A DNA stretch of 64,000 nucleotides from Cricetomys ansorgei (GCA_026225945.1 JAMJFZ010000770.1:124001-188000), one strand, 5' to 3'; positions 23,586 to 34,467 are shown, counted from the first letter of the stretch. Numbers and translations: made by a program. The notes: generated by a model from the letters alone, not told the origin.

Positions 23586-24047
23586 GGTGGTATTTGAGCT
23601 TTGCTCTGTTCTTATAGAAAGTCATTACTCAACACCTAGTCCAAGAGTCACACCTGGGTGCTCTACAAAGTCCGGGAAGACAGACGGGTGCGGAAAGAAA
23701 ATCAGTCTTACTTTGTGTTCAAAGTGTGTGGCTGCTTTAAAATACTACCTAGGTGAGAGTGGCAATCTGACCTGCGTTTTCCAAACCAAAGCAAACACAG
23801 AGCCGGCCCTGTGCTAGACATCACAGGGACCAGACACCACACTCTCAGGAGCTATGGCTGATTTCCACGCGTGGCAACAAGAACTCGGGTGCTGGACTGT
23901 GTACCAGGGAAACTAATCCGACAACGGGAGGTGAAGTGGAATAAAGTCGAGAGGAAAGTGGGCAAAGCAGAAAACCCAGAGGGCTTGGGGAACCGGAGGG
24001 GACCTGAGACTGGCCGACGTGTGATCCTCACTGAGGGGGAAAAGTAC

Positions 24048-24195
24048 TGTCGGACATGGTAGCTCACACCCATAATCCCAGCACTCAGGAGGCTGAGACA
24101 GGAGCATGGCCTGTGCGCTTGAGGCCAGCCTGCACCAGTGGGTGCCAGGCCAAGCCTGGGCTGCAGAGCAAGCTCTTGTCTCAAAACAGTTCACA
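24048..24195 (+). mobile_element. B1 SINE
   Basis: GACATGGTAGCTCACACCCA, TAATCCCAGCACTCAGGAGG and TCTTGTCTCAAAACAG. Confidence 0.85.
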
Positions 24196-24749
24196 CACAG
24201 GCACAGGCACGCGCACACAAACACTTGCCGTGTGTGTACATATGTACAGAGAATCTGCTGTGTACCAGGTAGTAGGGAAAACACTGTAAACAGTCAGAGA
24301 AACAGATTATTAAATGTGTTCACAGATCAGCATAAACCATGCTGAACAGCACAAAGAAAAAGAGAAAAGTAGGGGTCCGTCTTAGCGGACAGGCAGCTGA
24401 GCCCAGACGCAGAGAACAAGGGGCATGCCTGGCAGCTGAGGGATAATTACCATTCCGGCAGCTCCTGCTTCTGCTGAGGCTGGCATGCACGACCACTAAG
24501 AGCCCAGTCAGTGAGCAGTGGGAACAGAGCCTCCTACGGGGCATCTTAGGCTCCCAGGGCCGTGGCAAGCACTGGGTGCCTTCAAGATGGAGCACCAAAC
24601 CCACGCGGATGTGGGGAGGACTGCAGCAGAGCCCAGAGGGCCCCTGGCCCCAGCTCTGCAGAGCGGGAGACAGAAAGAGATGCCAGGCTGTAGCAGTCAT
24701 CTCTATGGCTCATTAAAGATATGAGTTCTCCTTTTCAGGCCTACAGGAA

Positions 24750-24880
24750 GGACTGCCATTGCTGGGTATCTGACACCTGCCCTAATCCCTTAATCTGCTG
24801 CTTTAAGGAAGCGGAAGCAGGAGGATCAGGAGTTCAAGGTCATCACTCACTACACAGTAGCATCACAAGACTATCTCAAA
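24750..24880 (+). mobile_element. Diverged B1-type SINE
   Basis: CCTAATCCCTTAATCTGCTG, GGAGGATCAGGAGTTCAAGG and GACTATCTCAAACACAC, running into the CA array. Confidence 0.6.
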
Positions 24881-25890
24881 CACACACACACCCACATATA
24901 TACACATACCCACATACACACACACACACATACACACACACCCACATACACACACACACATACACCCACATATACACACACCACACACACACATATACAC
25001 ACACCCACATACACACACACATATACACACACCCACATACACACACACATATACACACACCACACACACATACACACACATATACACACACCACACATAC
25101 ACATATACACACACCCACATACACACACACACACACATATACACACACCACACACACACATATACACACACCACACACACACATACACACACAAATATAC
25201 ACACACCACACATACACACACATACACATACACACACCACACACACATACACATACATACACACACACTTACACATATACACAAACACACACACACACAC
25301 ACACATACACATACACACACATACACACACACCACACACACACCACACACACACATATACACACACCACACACACATACACACACATATACACACACCAC
25401 ACATACACATATACACACACCCACATACACACACACACACATATACACACACCACACACACACATATACACACACCACACACACACATACACACACACAC
25501 ATACACACACCACACATACACACACATACACATACACACACCACACACACATACACATACATACACACACACTTACACATATACACACAAACACACACAC
25601 ACACATACACACATACACATACACACACCACACACACACCACACACACACATATACACACACACTTACACATACACACATATACACACACACACATACAC
25701 ACATACACATACACACACATACACACACAAACACACACATACACATACACACACACACATACACACACACCACACACACACATATACACACACCACACAC
25801 ACATATACACACACACTTACACACATATACACACTTACACATACACACATACACACACCACACACACACACACACACATGCACACCACAC
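24881..25890. repeat. 1-kb CA array with a 306-bp higher-order duplication
   Basis: ACACATATACACACACCACA-type sequence throughout. The segment near 25081-25300 recurs at about 25387-25605, including the rare CACTTACACATATACAC block, at an offset of about 306 bp. Confidence 0.93.
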
Positions 25891-26156
25891 ACGATTGAAG
25901 AATTGTCCTTCGCTGTCCTTTGGAGGTGGGTGTGGCCACAGGACTTACTTTAGCCAATGATTATGAGCATGGTAAGCCCAAGTCACCTTACTCCTGTTTT
26001 CTCCACAAAGATTCAAGATGCATTCAATATGGTGGCTCCTTCCACTGAGATTTGGGGTTCTCAAACCACTAAGTCACGATGTGATAGAACATGACCAGCA
26101 GAGATTCAGAGTTAACAGTGATAAAACAAAGCTCCTCATCAGGAAGTATAAAAATG

Positions 26157-26305
26157 GCTGGCCAGTCATGGTAGCACAAGCCTTTGGTCCCAGCACTCAG
26201 GAAGCTGAGGCAGGAGGATCATCTACGAGTTCGAGGCCAACTTTGTCTGCACAGTGAGTCCCAGGCTAGCCAGGACTACAAAGTGTGTCCCTGTCTATAA
26301 AAACA
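26157..26305 (+). mobile_element. B1 SINE
   Basis: CCAGTCATGGTAGCACAAGC, GGCAGGAGGATCATCTACGA and GTGTCCCTGTCTATAAAAAC. Confidence 0.85.
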
Positions 26306-26400
26306 AAGACAAATATGTAACTCTCTGATTTGAGATGGAAAGTGCAAATTTATGTTTCATCACTGCCAAACTCAAGCATTGATAAGAGAGCTGAGAATAA

Positions 26401-26525
26401 GCCAGCGGTGGTGGCGCACGCCGTTAGTCCCAGCACTCGGGAGGCGGAGGCACGCGGACCTCTGTGAGTTCGAGGCCAGCCTGGTCTACAGAGTGACTTC
26501 CAGGACAGCCAGAGCCACAACAGAA
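26401..26525 (+). mobile_element. B1 SINE, 3' truncated
   Basis: GCCAGCGGTGGTGGCGCACG through GAGTTCGAGGCCAGCCTGGT. The CCCTGTCTC end and poly(A) are missing; sequence passes straight into the CpG-rich patch. Confidence 0.9.
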
Positions 26526-26789
26526 GAAGAGCCCTGAGGCACATCCCTCTGGAGAGCACAGCAGGGGCAGGGTGTCCCCGGAGCAGTGGGGACACAGGGA
26601 GGAAGAGAAGATACCCGCCGAAGCCCTCAGAGCGGGGCTGGCCCTCAGGGTGAGGACTAAGGACACAGAGGCCTCGGAGGCCAGGAAGCTGGTGCTGAGG
26701 ATGGAGGCAGGACCGCTGAAGGCCGCAGAGACGCCTTGGCAGCCCCAGTCAGCACCTCACAACTCCCAGGACCTCAGCCTCTCGCTCCG

Positions 26790-27421
26790 CGGTTTGCTCG
26801 ATCCGAGTGACCACATTTATTTACTGGATGGCGTAGAATCGCAGGGGCGCAACGACACCGCAGGAACGAAACGAACCGTTCTGCAGAAACTTCAGGAAGC
26901 GCAGTCTGTGGCGCCGCTCACCACACACCACAGCTCGTTCTTCAGAACCGTAATCATAATCACTCGGGACTCGGGAAACGACATCGGGGGACAAAAAGGC
27001 AAAATACGGACTGGCCTTAACCCCCTATCCAAAGGCGCGAAATTACCGTGTTGCCGTGTAGTTGGCGTTGAAGGCTGCGCATCACCATGCGGACAGATGT
27101 GTGCAGAAAACGTCACCACAGGGCGCCTTCAGCGCCGTCCTTCACAGGGGACGAGCTACATCCCCACCACAGGCGGCGCGCGTCCAGAGCCATGCGGTTT
27201 ATACTGAGTTTCTCTGGAGTGAGCATACGCTGTGACTAGCTCTTCTTCACGGCCTTCCCAAAGTTCCTTATCACGCGGGAACACTTCATACAATCACAGC
27301 TCAGTTCGTACATCCCAGCCTGGATTTCACTTCCTTTAATAGCGACTTTAGCTCCAACCAGCCACATTTCAGTGTTCTCGGGGCTGTGCTGGAATTCACT
27401 TACTGAGTCCACAGAACGACT
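26790..27421 (-). other. Candidate 3'-terminal exon or retroposed gene end, CpG-rich
   Basis: On the minus strand a frame runs from a CAG acceptor-like site (exon start 27421, SRSVDSVSEF...) through ...GMYELSCDCMKCSRVI... to a TAG at 27238-27236. About 415 bp of CpG-rich sequence follow, then AATAAA at 26821-26816. The residue mix looks coding, with three close cysteines (CDCMKC) and a basic C-terminus (GKAVKKS), but I do not recognise it. No poly(A) tract follows the signal, which argues against a fresh processed pseudogene. The acceptor's pyrimidine tract is poor. A competing 211-codon plus-strand frame overlaps the same region. It could be a pseudogene fragment, a terminal exon sense to Dock9, or chance. 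Confidence 0.35.
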
Positions 27422-27787
27422 CTGTGAATCAGCACTGTGGGCACTCCCCCTCTCCGAGTCACACACGGATTAGTAACACGGCAAAGGGATTACGGAACAG
27501 CAGGAGAGGCCTGGTCGGGAGCCTCAGACCCCAGCCCCACCCGTCACTCCCATGTACCATGTAAGAACGTTTACACGTCGATCTTTGAACACAAAGCTCT
27601 GGCAGTGGCCCGAGTTTTATTTAGGCTGCGGTGTGGCCTTTACCCAGTTTGTACATGGTCAGCATCTCACACTTTCTGAACAAGCAACACTGTGATTCCC
27701 GTGAACGGTTCCGGACAGAGGTGTCTGCATTTTAAATACTGGGCCACGGAATGGGAGCATGCTAAGGTTCTTGATATGTATATGCGT

Positions 27788-27788
27788 G

Positions 27789-27828
<40 letters not shown>

Positions 27829-27836
27829 CACGCATA
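27788..27836. repeat. (CA)n microsatellite
   Basis: Approximately 20 CA dinucleotides with a few CG steps (CGCACACACACGC). Confidence 0.93.
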
Positions 27837-28189
27837 TGCATATATACATGTATATATCAAAGTGCAAGGGGGTTACACCACCCATCACGTTACAGAGCTC
27901 CAGGAGACGGTTCTCACACAACACCGTGGAACAGGGACCCTGCAGCTGTGGAACGCCCTGGCTCTGCAAACCCAGGGCTCAGCTCACGCCATCCTCACAA
28001 ATGCGTCTTCTGTCTTAGCAAATCTGTCAGGCAGAGACGGCATCTTGTTTTGGTTATATTTTTATTGGCAAGAATAAATGTTTTGCTGTTTTGCTTTGTT
28101 CTTTATTAGCTAGCTATAGTCCTTACTTTGAGGATTTGCCTATTAATGACTTGATTTTTATTTCTACTGGAGTTTTTTCTTCTTAAAAC

Positions 28190-28600
28190 TGGTTTGTGTT
28201 TCATAAGATTCATAGGATTTTAAGTACAATTACATCATTTCCCTTTCTTCCCTTCCTCCCTCCAACCCGTCCATTCTCATCCCTACCTCATCTGAAAATC
28301 AAGATTTCCTCATATACACAGACACATCAAGACATAAATACACTAACCTGCACACTCCGTTAGTGTTTCTTACATGTATATAATTTCAGAACTGTTGAAC
28401 TGGTATTGAATACCAGTTAGGGGCTCATCTCTGAGAAGACTCTGTCCCAGCATTCATAGGGGCTCATCCCTGGGAAGACTCTGTCCCAGCATCCATAGGG
28501 GCTCATCCCTGGGAAGACTCTGTCCCAGCATCCATAGGGGCTCATCCCTGGGAAGACTCTGTCCAGCATTCATAGGATTTTTAACGTAACACTACAGCAG
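28190..28600 (-). mobile_element. Rodent LINE-1 3' region, reverse, with internal tandem repeat
   Basis: CATTTCCCTTTCTTCCCTTC, CTGGTATTGAATACCAGTTA and GGGAAGACTCTGTCCCAGCA are typical of reversed rodent L1 3' sequence. Confidence 0.7.
28425..28570. repeat. About 38-bp repeat, 4 copies, in L1 sequence
   Basis: GGGGCTCATC(T/C)CTG.GAAGACTCTGTCC(C)AGCAT(T/C)CATA is repeated four times; the last unit lacks one C. Confidence 0.93.
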
Positions 28601-28916
28601 AGACTGACCTAAGGACAGCACTGTTTCTGAGTTTACTGACTGCTAACTGTACAGCACTTGTAACACAGAAGAGAGGTTTCACAGTGACGTGGGAGGCAGT
28701 AGTCAGAGTGGCAAAGAGTTGAGGGTGAAAAGTTCTAGTGCCTGGGTTCAAGACCCAGCCCTTCCCCTTACAGGAAGCACTAATCTTCCCACAGTGAAGT
28801 TCTCACGCGCATCTGGGATCATTCATGTGCTACATAAATTCTGTCCCCAGATTTATGTTTTCGAGACAACCAGTCCTGTCTACACTGTGACAGTAAAAGC
28901 TCACATTTGCAAATGG

Positions 28917-29058
28917 CTCTGCATGCCTTGTTTCACAGGTCTTACTACGTGGCCCGGGTGGCCTGGAACTCACAGACGTGCTGGCCTCTGCCTCACCAGG
29001 GTTGGAGCTAAAGGTATGTGTACAACCGTGCACAACCGTGCACAACCGTGCACAACTG
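28917..29058 (-). mobile_element. B1-type fragment, reverse, with 10-bp tandem repeat
   Basis: GGGTGGCCTGGAACTCACAG and CTGGCCTCTGCCTCACCAGG, followed by four copies of CACAACCGTG at about 29015-29055. Confidence 0.75.
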
Positions 29059-29067
29059 GCATACATT

Positions 29068-29195
29068 TTCTTAAAATCTTTTGGTGTGTGATTTTTGAGA
29101 CAGGCTCTCCTTCTGTAGCCCAGGCTAGCCTCAGACTCATGGTGCTCCTTCTGCCTCCGTCTCCTGAGTGGTGCGGTTACAGATACCAGCATGGC
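29068..29195 (-). mobile_element. B1 SINE, reverse
   Basis: TTTTTGAGACAGGCTCTCCT, CAGGCTAGCCTCAGACTCAT and TACAGATACCAGCATGGCAG. Confidence 0.82.
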
Positions 29196-29199
29196 AGCC

Positions 29200-30940
29200 T
29201 CTCACTCTTCTCACTGTCATCTGTCTTGCTATAGGCGACTGCAGTGTCTGCCTCTTCAGTACGTGCACCCTCACCAAAGTGCTGCTGTTCCAGAATCCTC
29301 TCGGCACCCAGCACTGCCTGAGCCCAGAAAAAAAAAAAAAAAAAACCATCTAGAAGGTGGGTAACCGTTTCACAAATTCTTTCCTCCCTGTTCAGCAATC
29401 CAGTGTTCTCATGTGCATTCTGCCCTCACATTCGCATGCACTCGGAACGAAAGAGATGCGACCTGCTGCTGACTGGACCTGAAGATGGCCTGCACCCTGC
29501 TTCCTATATTCGGGATGTTTCTGTCTGTCATGACTCCACCAGAGGGTAGAGAAAGACAGCGAGGGGAAGCTCAGGCCAGTTCAGCTGTCAGTGTACTAAC
29601 GTATCTGATGGAAAGCTGTAGTCAGAATGAGGTTTTACCTTATCTGCGGATTTCAGAGAACACCCTTAACTCGGGTCTCACGTTACCTCAGAGAGCACTG
29701 GGGTAAGGGAGGCCTCGTGCACAGAGTCCAGGATATTTATCTCCCCGTGCCTCTGGCCTGCCTTCCTTCTCCAGTAACACAAAGGAAAAGCCAGTCGGGT
29801 CACTTCACTCCACACTGCTGTATCTCAAGGGGTGTAGAATAGTATCCTTGGCGAGGGCTTACATCCAAGGAGAGTCTGAGGCAGAGCACACCGAGATAAG
29901 ATCAGGAAGGACACAGGGCCAGGCAGCCAGATGCTTAAACGTCAGTACCCAAGTGCAAGACCATCTGCAAACCTAGCCAAAGAAAAGTGTCAGGGCACAC
30001 AGGTCCTTCAAAGAAAGGCATTCTTATGCTTTGTGCAGTGCGTTCTCTTAGATCTGGGCCATTGCGATGCTGTCTTCAACCAGCTGGCAGTCCTGGGTTA
30101 GAGCTTCTTCAGGAATTCCAAAGGCAATTGCAACTCAACTCTCAGTGGGGCCTTGGTTCTAGCACTCACGCTGGGCAAACAAACATTCTAAGCCTGCAGC
30201 TCGAGGCCCTCTGACTATTCTAAATCATGGAACATAAAGTCTACACTTGTGAAAGTTCTCAGTCACAATCGAAAATCACAGATCGCTTTTCCTACGGCTG
30301 GGCATATTACCACTAATATTTCTACTGCTCACAAAGTCGCTTAGAATCAAAGCCTGTTGAGTTGGGGTAAAGGACTCTAAAAACAAGCTAATCCAGCCCC
30401 TTACTTAACAGAGCGAGAACCCTGAAGTCAGACACAAGAGCAACAAGCCACATGAACGTAAGTAGCTGGCACCAGGAGCTTTAGCGGTACTGTCCGCTCG
30501 ATCTTCCCAGCAACTCTGACTGTCATGCCCACTCCCCAGATAGAGACTGAGGCCTGTGAAGGTTAAGTTATATGCCTAAAGCTGCACAGTTGGAGGGGAA
30601 GCGACAGAGCCAGAATTACAATCCGTGCTCTGAACTGCTAAACTTCAAGGATTACAAACTAGGATCCGGCCCTCTTGGAGTCTTTCTCCAATATAAATAA
30701 TTCTAAGGCCCACGAATAAGCTAAGTGTACTTTTAAAGACCTGCAAAACCTTTGTGAACCTTTATAAAAACAATCAAATATGTTTTTTCCCAAGAAATTT
30801 AAATAACACATTATACTATTAGTTACATTTAAAAAAAGCATTACAGTAATGCTTCATGTAAGAAACTATTCCTAGTTTCTAAAAATACATACTAGGTACA
30901 TAGGGGTAAACTGAGTTAAGAGGCCTGAGACTCACAATCA
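29200..30940. other. Mostly unique intronic sequence
   Basis: An A18 tract is present at 29329-29346. No exon or repeat is recognised with confidence. The segment near 30400-30620 (ACAGAGCGAGAACCCTGAAG...CTGCACAGTTGGAGGGGAAG) resembles an old MIR-like SINE but is too diverged to call. Confidence 0.4.
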
Positions 30941-30943
30941 CCA

Positions 30944-31050
30944 GGAAGGAAGGAAAGAAGGAAAGAAGGAAGGAAGGAAGGAAGGAAGGAAGGAAGGAAT
31001 GGAGGGGAGGAGGAGAGAGGGAGAAAGAGAGAGGGAGGGAAGAGTTACAT
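30944..31050. repeat. (GGAA)n / GA-rich microsatellite
   Basis: GGAAGGAAGGAAAGAAGG repeats passing into GGAGGAGAGAGGGAGAAAG. Confidence 0.93.
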
Positions 31051-32615
31051 AAACCAAATCTGGCAGAATTTTGGTATTTAGTCCAGATGAGGAAACAAAG
31101 ATTCACCACAGTACTCCCAATTTTTGTATATTTATTCTTAAGCTCCTCAAATTAATACCAAATGACTTAGGAGAGCCCACAGATCTGAGTTCATAAAAAG
31201 GGGAGGCCTACTGAACACTGAGATCTCTACGCACATGTCACTTTCATCCTTCCACATTCTTGTTGCTGCAACCTTCCGAGGCACTGAACTATTCCATTCA
31301 TCAACGTGAGAGGCCTGGGCAGAGCTGGTGGAGCCCTACAGCACAAACTGTCCTAGGCCATCTTCAGGACCGCCTCGTGAGTCAGCCGGTGAAATATTTA
31401 CTGAGCATTTAGTGTGCTGTGGACACCAGGCCAGCACTAACCCGAGTTATCAAAGGCAGAGCAGACACTGGACACGTTCATCCACGCCTGTGTGGCTGGA
31501 CCACCGCATGTGGTGCTCAGCCTCCAGAGAGAACCAGGATCAGTTTCTTAGATCCTCACAGGTCAGAGATAGCCAGAATTTATGTGACAGGTGCACCTGC
31601 TGTGACTTCCTGGCAGACTCGGGAGCAGCAGGAGGGAGAGGGAAGAAGGTGAGATCTATGGGTAATTTTTAGTGTCTTGAAAGCTCTCCCAGTACTGCAT
31701 TCCCACTCGGCCCGTAAGTCTTCTGCACTTAATAGGTTCATCTGCGTCTTGTAATTATTTCATCAGACAAGTAACTACAGACAGACAAGAGTTGAGACAG
31801 CAGCAAGGTGTCTGGCTACTTATATTTAAGAGTGTCCAAGGGAAACACATGCTACTAAGAGTGTCATTAGATCAGAACAGCAGAAGTATGCCACATACAG
31901 GAACCTCGTCAACAGGCCTCGCTCACACAGGACAAGGACACGCAAGGACTGTAGCACCAGTAAGTGGTAATGCTGTGTCTGTGTTGTCTACCCAAGTGGC
32001 TATAAGACTGGTAACCTCTGAGGGGGGAGGGGGGATACCGTGGAAATCACAGCCAATGTTCCATTGATTCTGCTTTTTCCTAACGTCCCTGGTGAGCACA
32101 GCACCTGATTAAGAAAGGTGAGAAAAGGGAGGGGTACCACGGAGGTTGACGGTTTATCTTTCCACATCTCTCTTCTGCAACTTGGAAAACCTAACAGGCA
32201 ATGGTGCTTCGGCCACAGAAGTTAGCAAGGGGTTATCAGAGACCGGCCTGCTGGTTCCCGTCTGTTCCCAGTCGGCTCTATGCTTCAGCTGATCAACGTC
32301 TATAAAACTCACAAATAAAATCTGTTTATCACAGATCACAATGAAGTTTGAGAAACCTAGGGTGAGTTGGCAGAGCTGGCAAACGACAGAAAACCCAAAG
32401 TGAGCCGACTGGATATGGAAATCCACACCAGTCTCCACCAGCATCATCCATGCAATCCTGTCTGCCCAGGAAGGGTACCGATCTGCCCCTAAAGGGAGCA
32501 TCTGCCCCTGTTCGTAAACAACGGTCCCAGGCGCTCCCACACGCAGCACCACCAAGGCCCATCTCCTCACGCGTTCCAGCAAACACACCCACAAACAAGT
32601 CCCCTTGGAGAAAAC
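31051..32615. other. Dock9: Intronic sequence next to the CpG island
   Basis: Low in recognisable repeats. No exon seen. Possible intronic regulatory sequence by position only. Confidence 0.4.
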
Positions 32616-33275
32616 AAACGCGGAGAGCTGCTCAGAGTTTCCAGCTGCCCCAGGAGGCGCTCCCTCCAGCGCAGACCGCGGCTCTCCCAAGGCCGGCCCG
32701 GCGATTGGCACCGGCGATCCGAGCGCGAGCCTCTTTCTGCACACAGCAGGGCCGTCCCTCGCTGCGGAAAAGTTGGTTTTAAAACCCCACCGTCCTCACA
32801 CCCAGAGGCCTGCTCTCCCAGACGGGCTGCCACGACTGGGTTCACCGGGGTTGGCCTTGCTCCGCTCGATCCCAGCCCTCAAACTTCAAAGTAACTGGTA
32901 CGGAAGATGGAACGAGCAAGCCGTCCCCGACCAGCCAGGAGCCCCCGGACGGCAGCGCACGGCCCCGGGGAGACCTCCGCACGCTCGGCATCCGCGGGGA
33001 CGCACCCCAGCCCGTCCACGCCGCGGCCGGGCACCTGCCGAGCCCCCTGGAGCACCGACGTGCGGTGGAGCGCAGAGTAACTTCCCGGTTGGCAGAGGGC
33101 AGGTAACGTGGGGGCAGGGAAGCGCGGACGGCGGAAATTTCCCAGGAGAGACGCGGCCGCAGCAAGCTCTGGACTCTGGAAGTTGCGGCCCCGGCCCGCC
33201 CCCCCCCCCCCGCTTCCTCTCCTGCCCGGGATTTACCGGAGCGCTAGCCAGGCCCGCCCGCCACCTGCACGCCCC

Positions 33276-33281
33276 GCTCAC
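33276..33281 (-). other. Dock9: Splice donor of Dock9 exon 1
   Basis: On the minus strand the exon ends TTG and the intron begins GTGAGC, a good match to the GTRAGT consensus. The protein match to DOCK9 stops exactly here: the next codons would read VSGACRW, which does not belong to the family. This supports both the exon end and intron phase 0. Confidence 0.9.
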
Positions 33282-33407
33282 CAACAGCACCGAGCCGCGC
33301 ACCACCTCCGACACGCTCTGCCGCAGCTCCGCCGCCGTGCCCGGCTTGCTCAGCGCCCGGGTGAACTTCCGAGTCTCCGCCGAGGCGGGGAGCGGCTGCT
33401 GCGCCAT
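33282..33407 (-). CDS. Dock9: Dock9 first coding exon (N-terminus of a Cdc42 exchange factor)
   Basis: The minus-strand ATG at 33407-33405 opens 42 codons ([15 protein letters not shown]... to ...[12 protein letters not shown]). They end at 33282, directly before a GTGAGC donor, in phase 0. The stretch [20 protein letters not shown] is the N-terminus I know from DOCK9. DOCK11 has a similar but distinct version ([17 protein letters not shown]), and DOCK10 differs more. DOCK9 is a DOCK-D family exchange factor that activates Cdc42. Its PH, DHR1 and DHR2 domains lie in later exons outside this window, so only the start of the N-terminal family region is here. The start codon has A at -3 and G at +4. 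The frame stays open upstream to 33533 because of GC richness, but homology begins at this ATG. The first residues (MAQQPLPAS) differ slightly from the MSQPPLLPAS form I recall in other mammals. The exon sits in a CpG island. Identity is very secure; the UTR length is unknown. Confidence 0.94.
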
Positions 33408-33677
33408 CCTCCGGCCGCCGCCGCCGCGGGCCCCGGCGCGCGCGCTCCGGCCCGGTCGCGCCGCCGCCAGGTGCGCCCCAGGCACGCGAACCGCGGTCCT
33501 CGCCCGGTCGCCAGGCACAGCAGCCCGGGCCACGCCCTCCGTGCCGCGTCACGCCCCGAGGTGTCCTCCTCGGGCCCGGGTGCCTGTGGCGGCGCCTGCG
33601 CTCGCTCGGGATGATCTTGCGTGCAGCGCCCGCCGCGGCTCCCCCATGCCACCGGCCTCCGTGCGCGGCCGCCTCCT

Positions 33678-33965
33678 AGGGGCGGGGTATTCGGCGGGAC
33701 GGGGCGGGGCGAGCGGTGAGGGCGGGGCTAGGCGGGTGGGGCGGAGCGAGGTGGGGTGTCTGGCGGGGCGGGGGCGGGGCGAGGTGTCCCGCGGGGCGGG
33801 GCAGGGCGGGGCGTCCGGCGGGGGCGGGGCGAGGCGGGTGGGGCGGGGTGAGGTGGGTGTCTGGCGGGGCGTGGGGAGTGGGGCGGGGCGGGGCGTCCGG
33901 CGAGGGCGGGGCGAGATCCCGGTGGGGTGGGGCGGGGCGTCCGGCGGGGGCGGGGCAGGCGGCCC
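33678..33965. repeat. Tandem GC-box (Sp1/KLF) array upstream of Dock9 ATG
   Basis: This 290-bp stretch holds about fifteen GGGCGG cores by my count, many in the form GGGGCGGGGC, all on the plus strand. Recurring blocks (GTGTCTGGCGGGG at about 33756 and 33857; GTCCGGCG at about 33812, 33895 and 33939) show it is an imperfect tandem array with periods near 101, 83 and 44 bp. It starts about 270 bp upstream of the Dock9 ATG, in core-promoter range. The many runs of four or more G also make G-quadruplexes possible on the plus strand. Confidence 0.88.
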
Positions 33966-34402
33966 GGAACTGGCCCTAGAGTCTGGCGACATCAGCTCCG
34001 GAGGGAACGGACCATGATCCCAAGCGGCTGCCCGCAGGCCCCCGGAGACACTGTGGAGAGCACACGGGCCCGAGGGGGTGCAGACCGGGGTCACTGTGGT
34101 GCCCTGCCGGGGCACTCGGTGAAGCGGTGCTCGTGTGACACCGAGAGGACACAGTCCTCCCGGGAGACCGCGGTCCATCCGAGCGTCCCCAGAACGCCGC
34201 CCGGGACCGGCGTAGGACCTGACGCGGCCCGACGCTGCGTCACCTTGCGGGACTCCTGCACCCGGGTTCTCGCGTCCGCGGCCAGAGGCAGCGGGCTGCC
34301 AGGGGCTGACGTGACTCCGCGGCCCCGCGGGCGCCGAGCCCGGGACGGCTCCCTTCCCCTCGCCGGCTCCCGAAGCACTGGACACAGCCTGCTGCTAACC
34401 CG

Positions 34403-34410
34403 GCGCATGC
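34403..34410. promoter_or_regulatory. NRF-1-like palindrome
   Basis: GCGCATGC matches the core of the NRF-1 consensus GCGCATGCGC on one arm. It lies at the upstream edge of the CpG island, about 1 kb from the Dock9 ATG. Function is inferred from the motif only. Confidence 0.45.
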
Positions 34411-34467
34411 TCTATGGCTCGGGCGGGGCGGGCTCTCCGGCCCGGCGCCTCTTCGCGGAAGCCCCAC

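Larger units (their letters stand above)
1..33281 (-). other. Dock9: Dock9 intron 1 (5' part; continues beyond the left edge)
   Basis: Everything left of the donor at 33281 is transcribed as intron 1 on the minus strand. I found no further Dock9 exon. The next expected coding motif (KPKLIEPLDYENV) does not appear in any minus-strand frame I inspected. The intron is mostly SINEs, LTRs, L1 ends and simple-sequence arrays, listed separately. Alternative first exons, known for this gene, could lie in it but are not recognisable by eye. Confidence 0.85.

Noticed and set aside
24721..25953. 410-codon plus-strand frame
   Set aside because: Almost entirely (HT)n from the CA array.
30400..30620. MIR-like old SINE
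   Set aside because: Only loose similarity by eye; too diverged to support a call.
32605..34017. 470-codon plus-strand frame across the CpG island
   Set aside because: It is antisense to the recognised Dock9 exon and its composition (Pro/Arg/Gly/Ala) is that of GC-rich DNA with few stops.
33549..34385. 278-codon minus-strand frame upstream of Dock9
   Set aside because: Runs through the GC-box array; proline-arginine low complexity, no homology seen.
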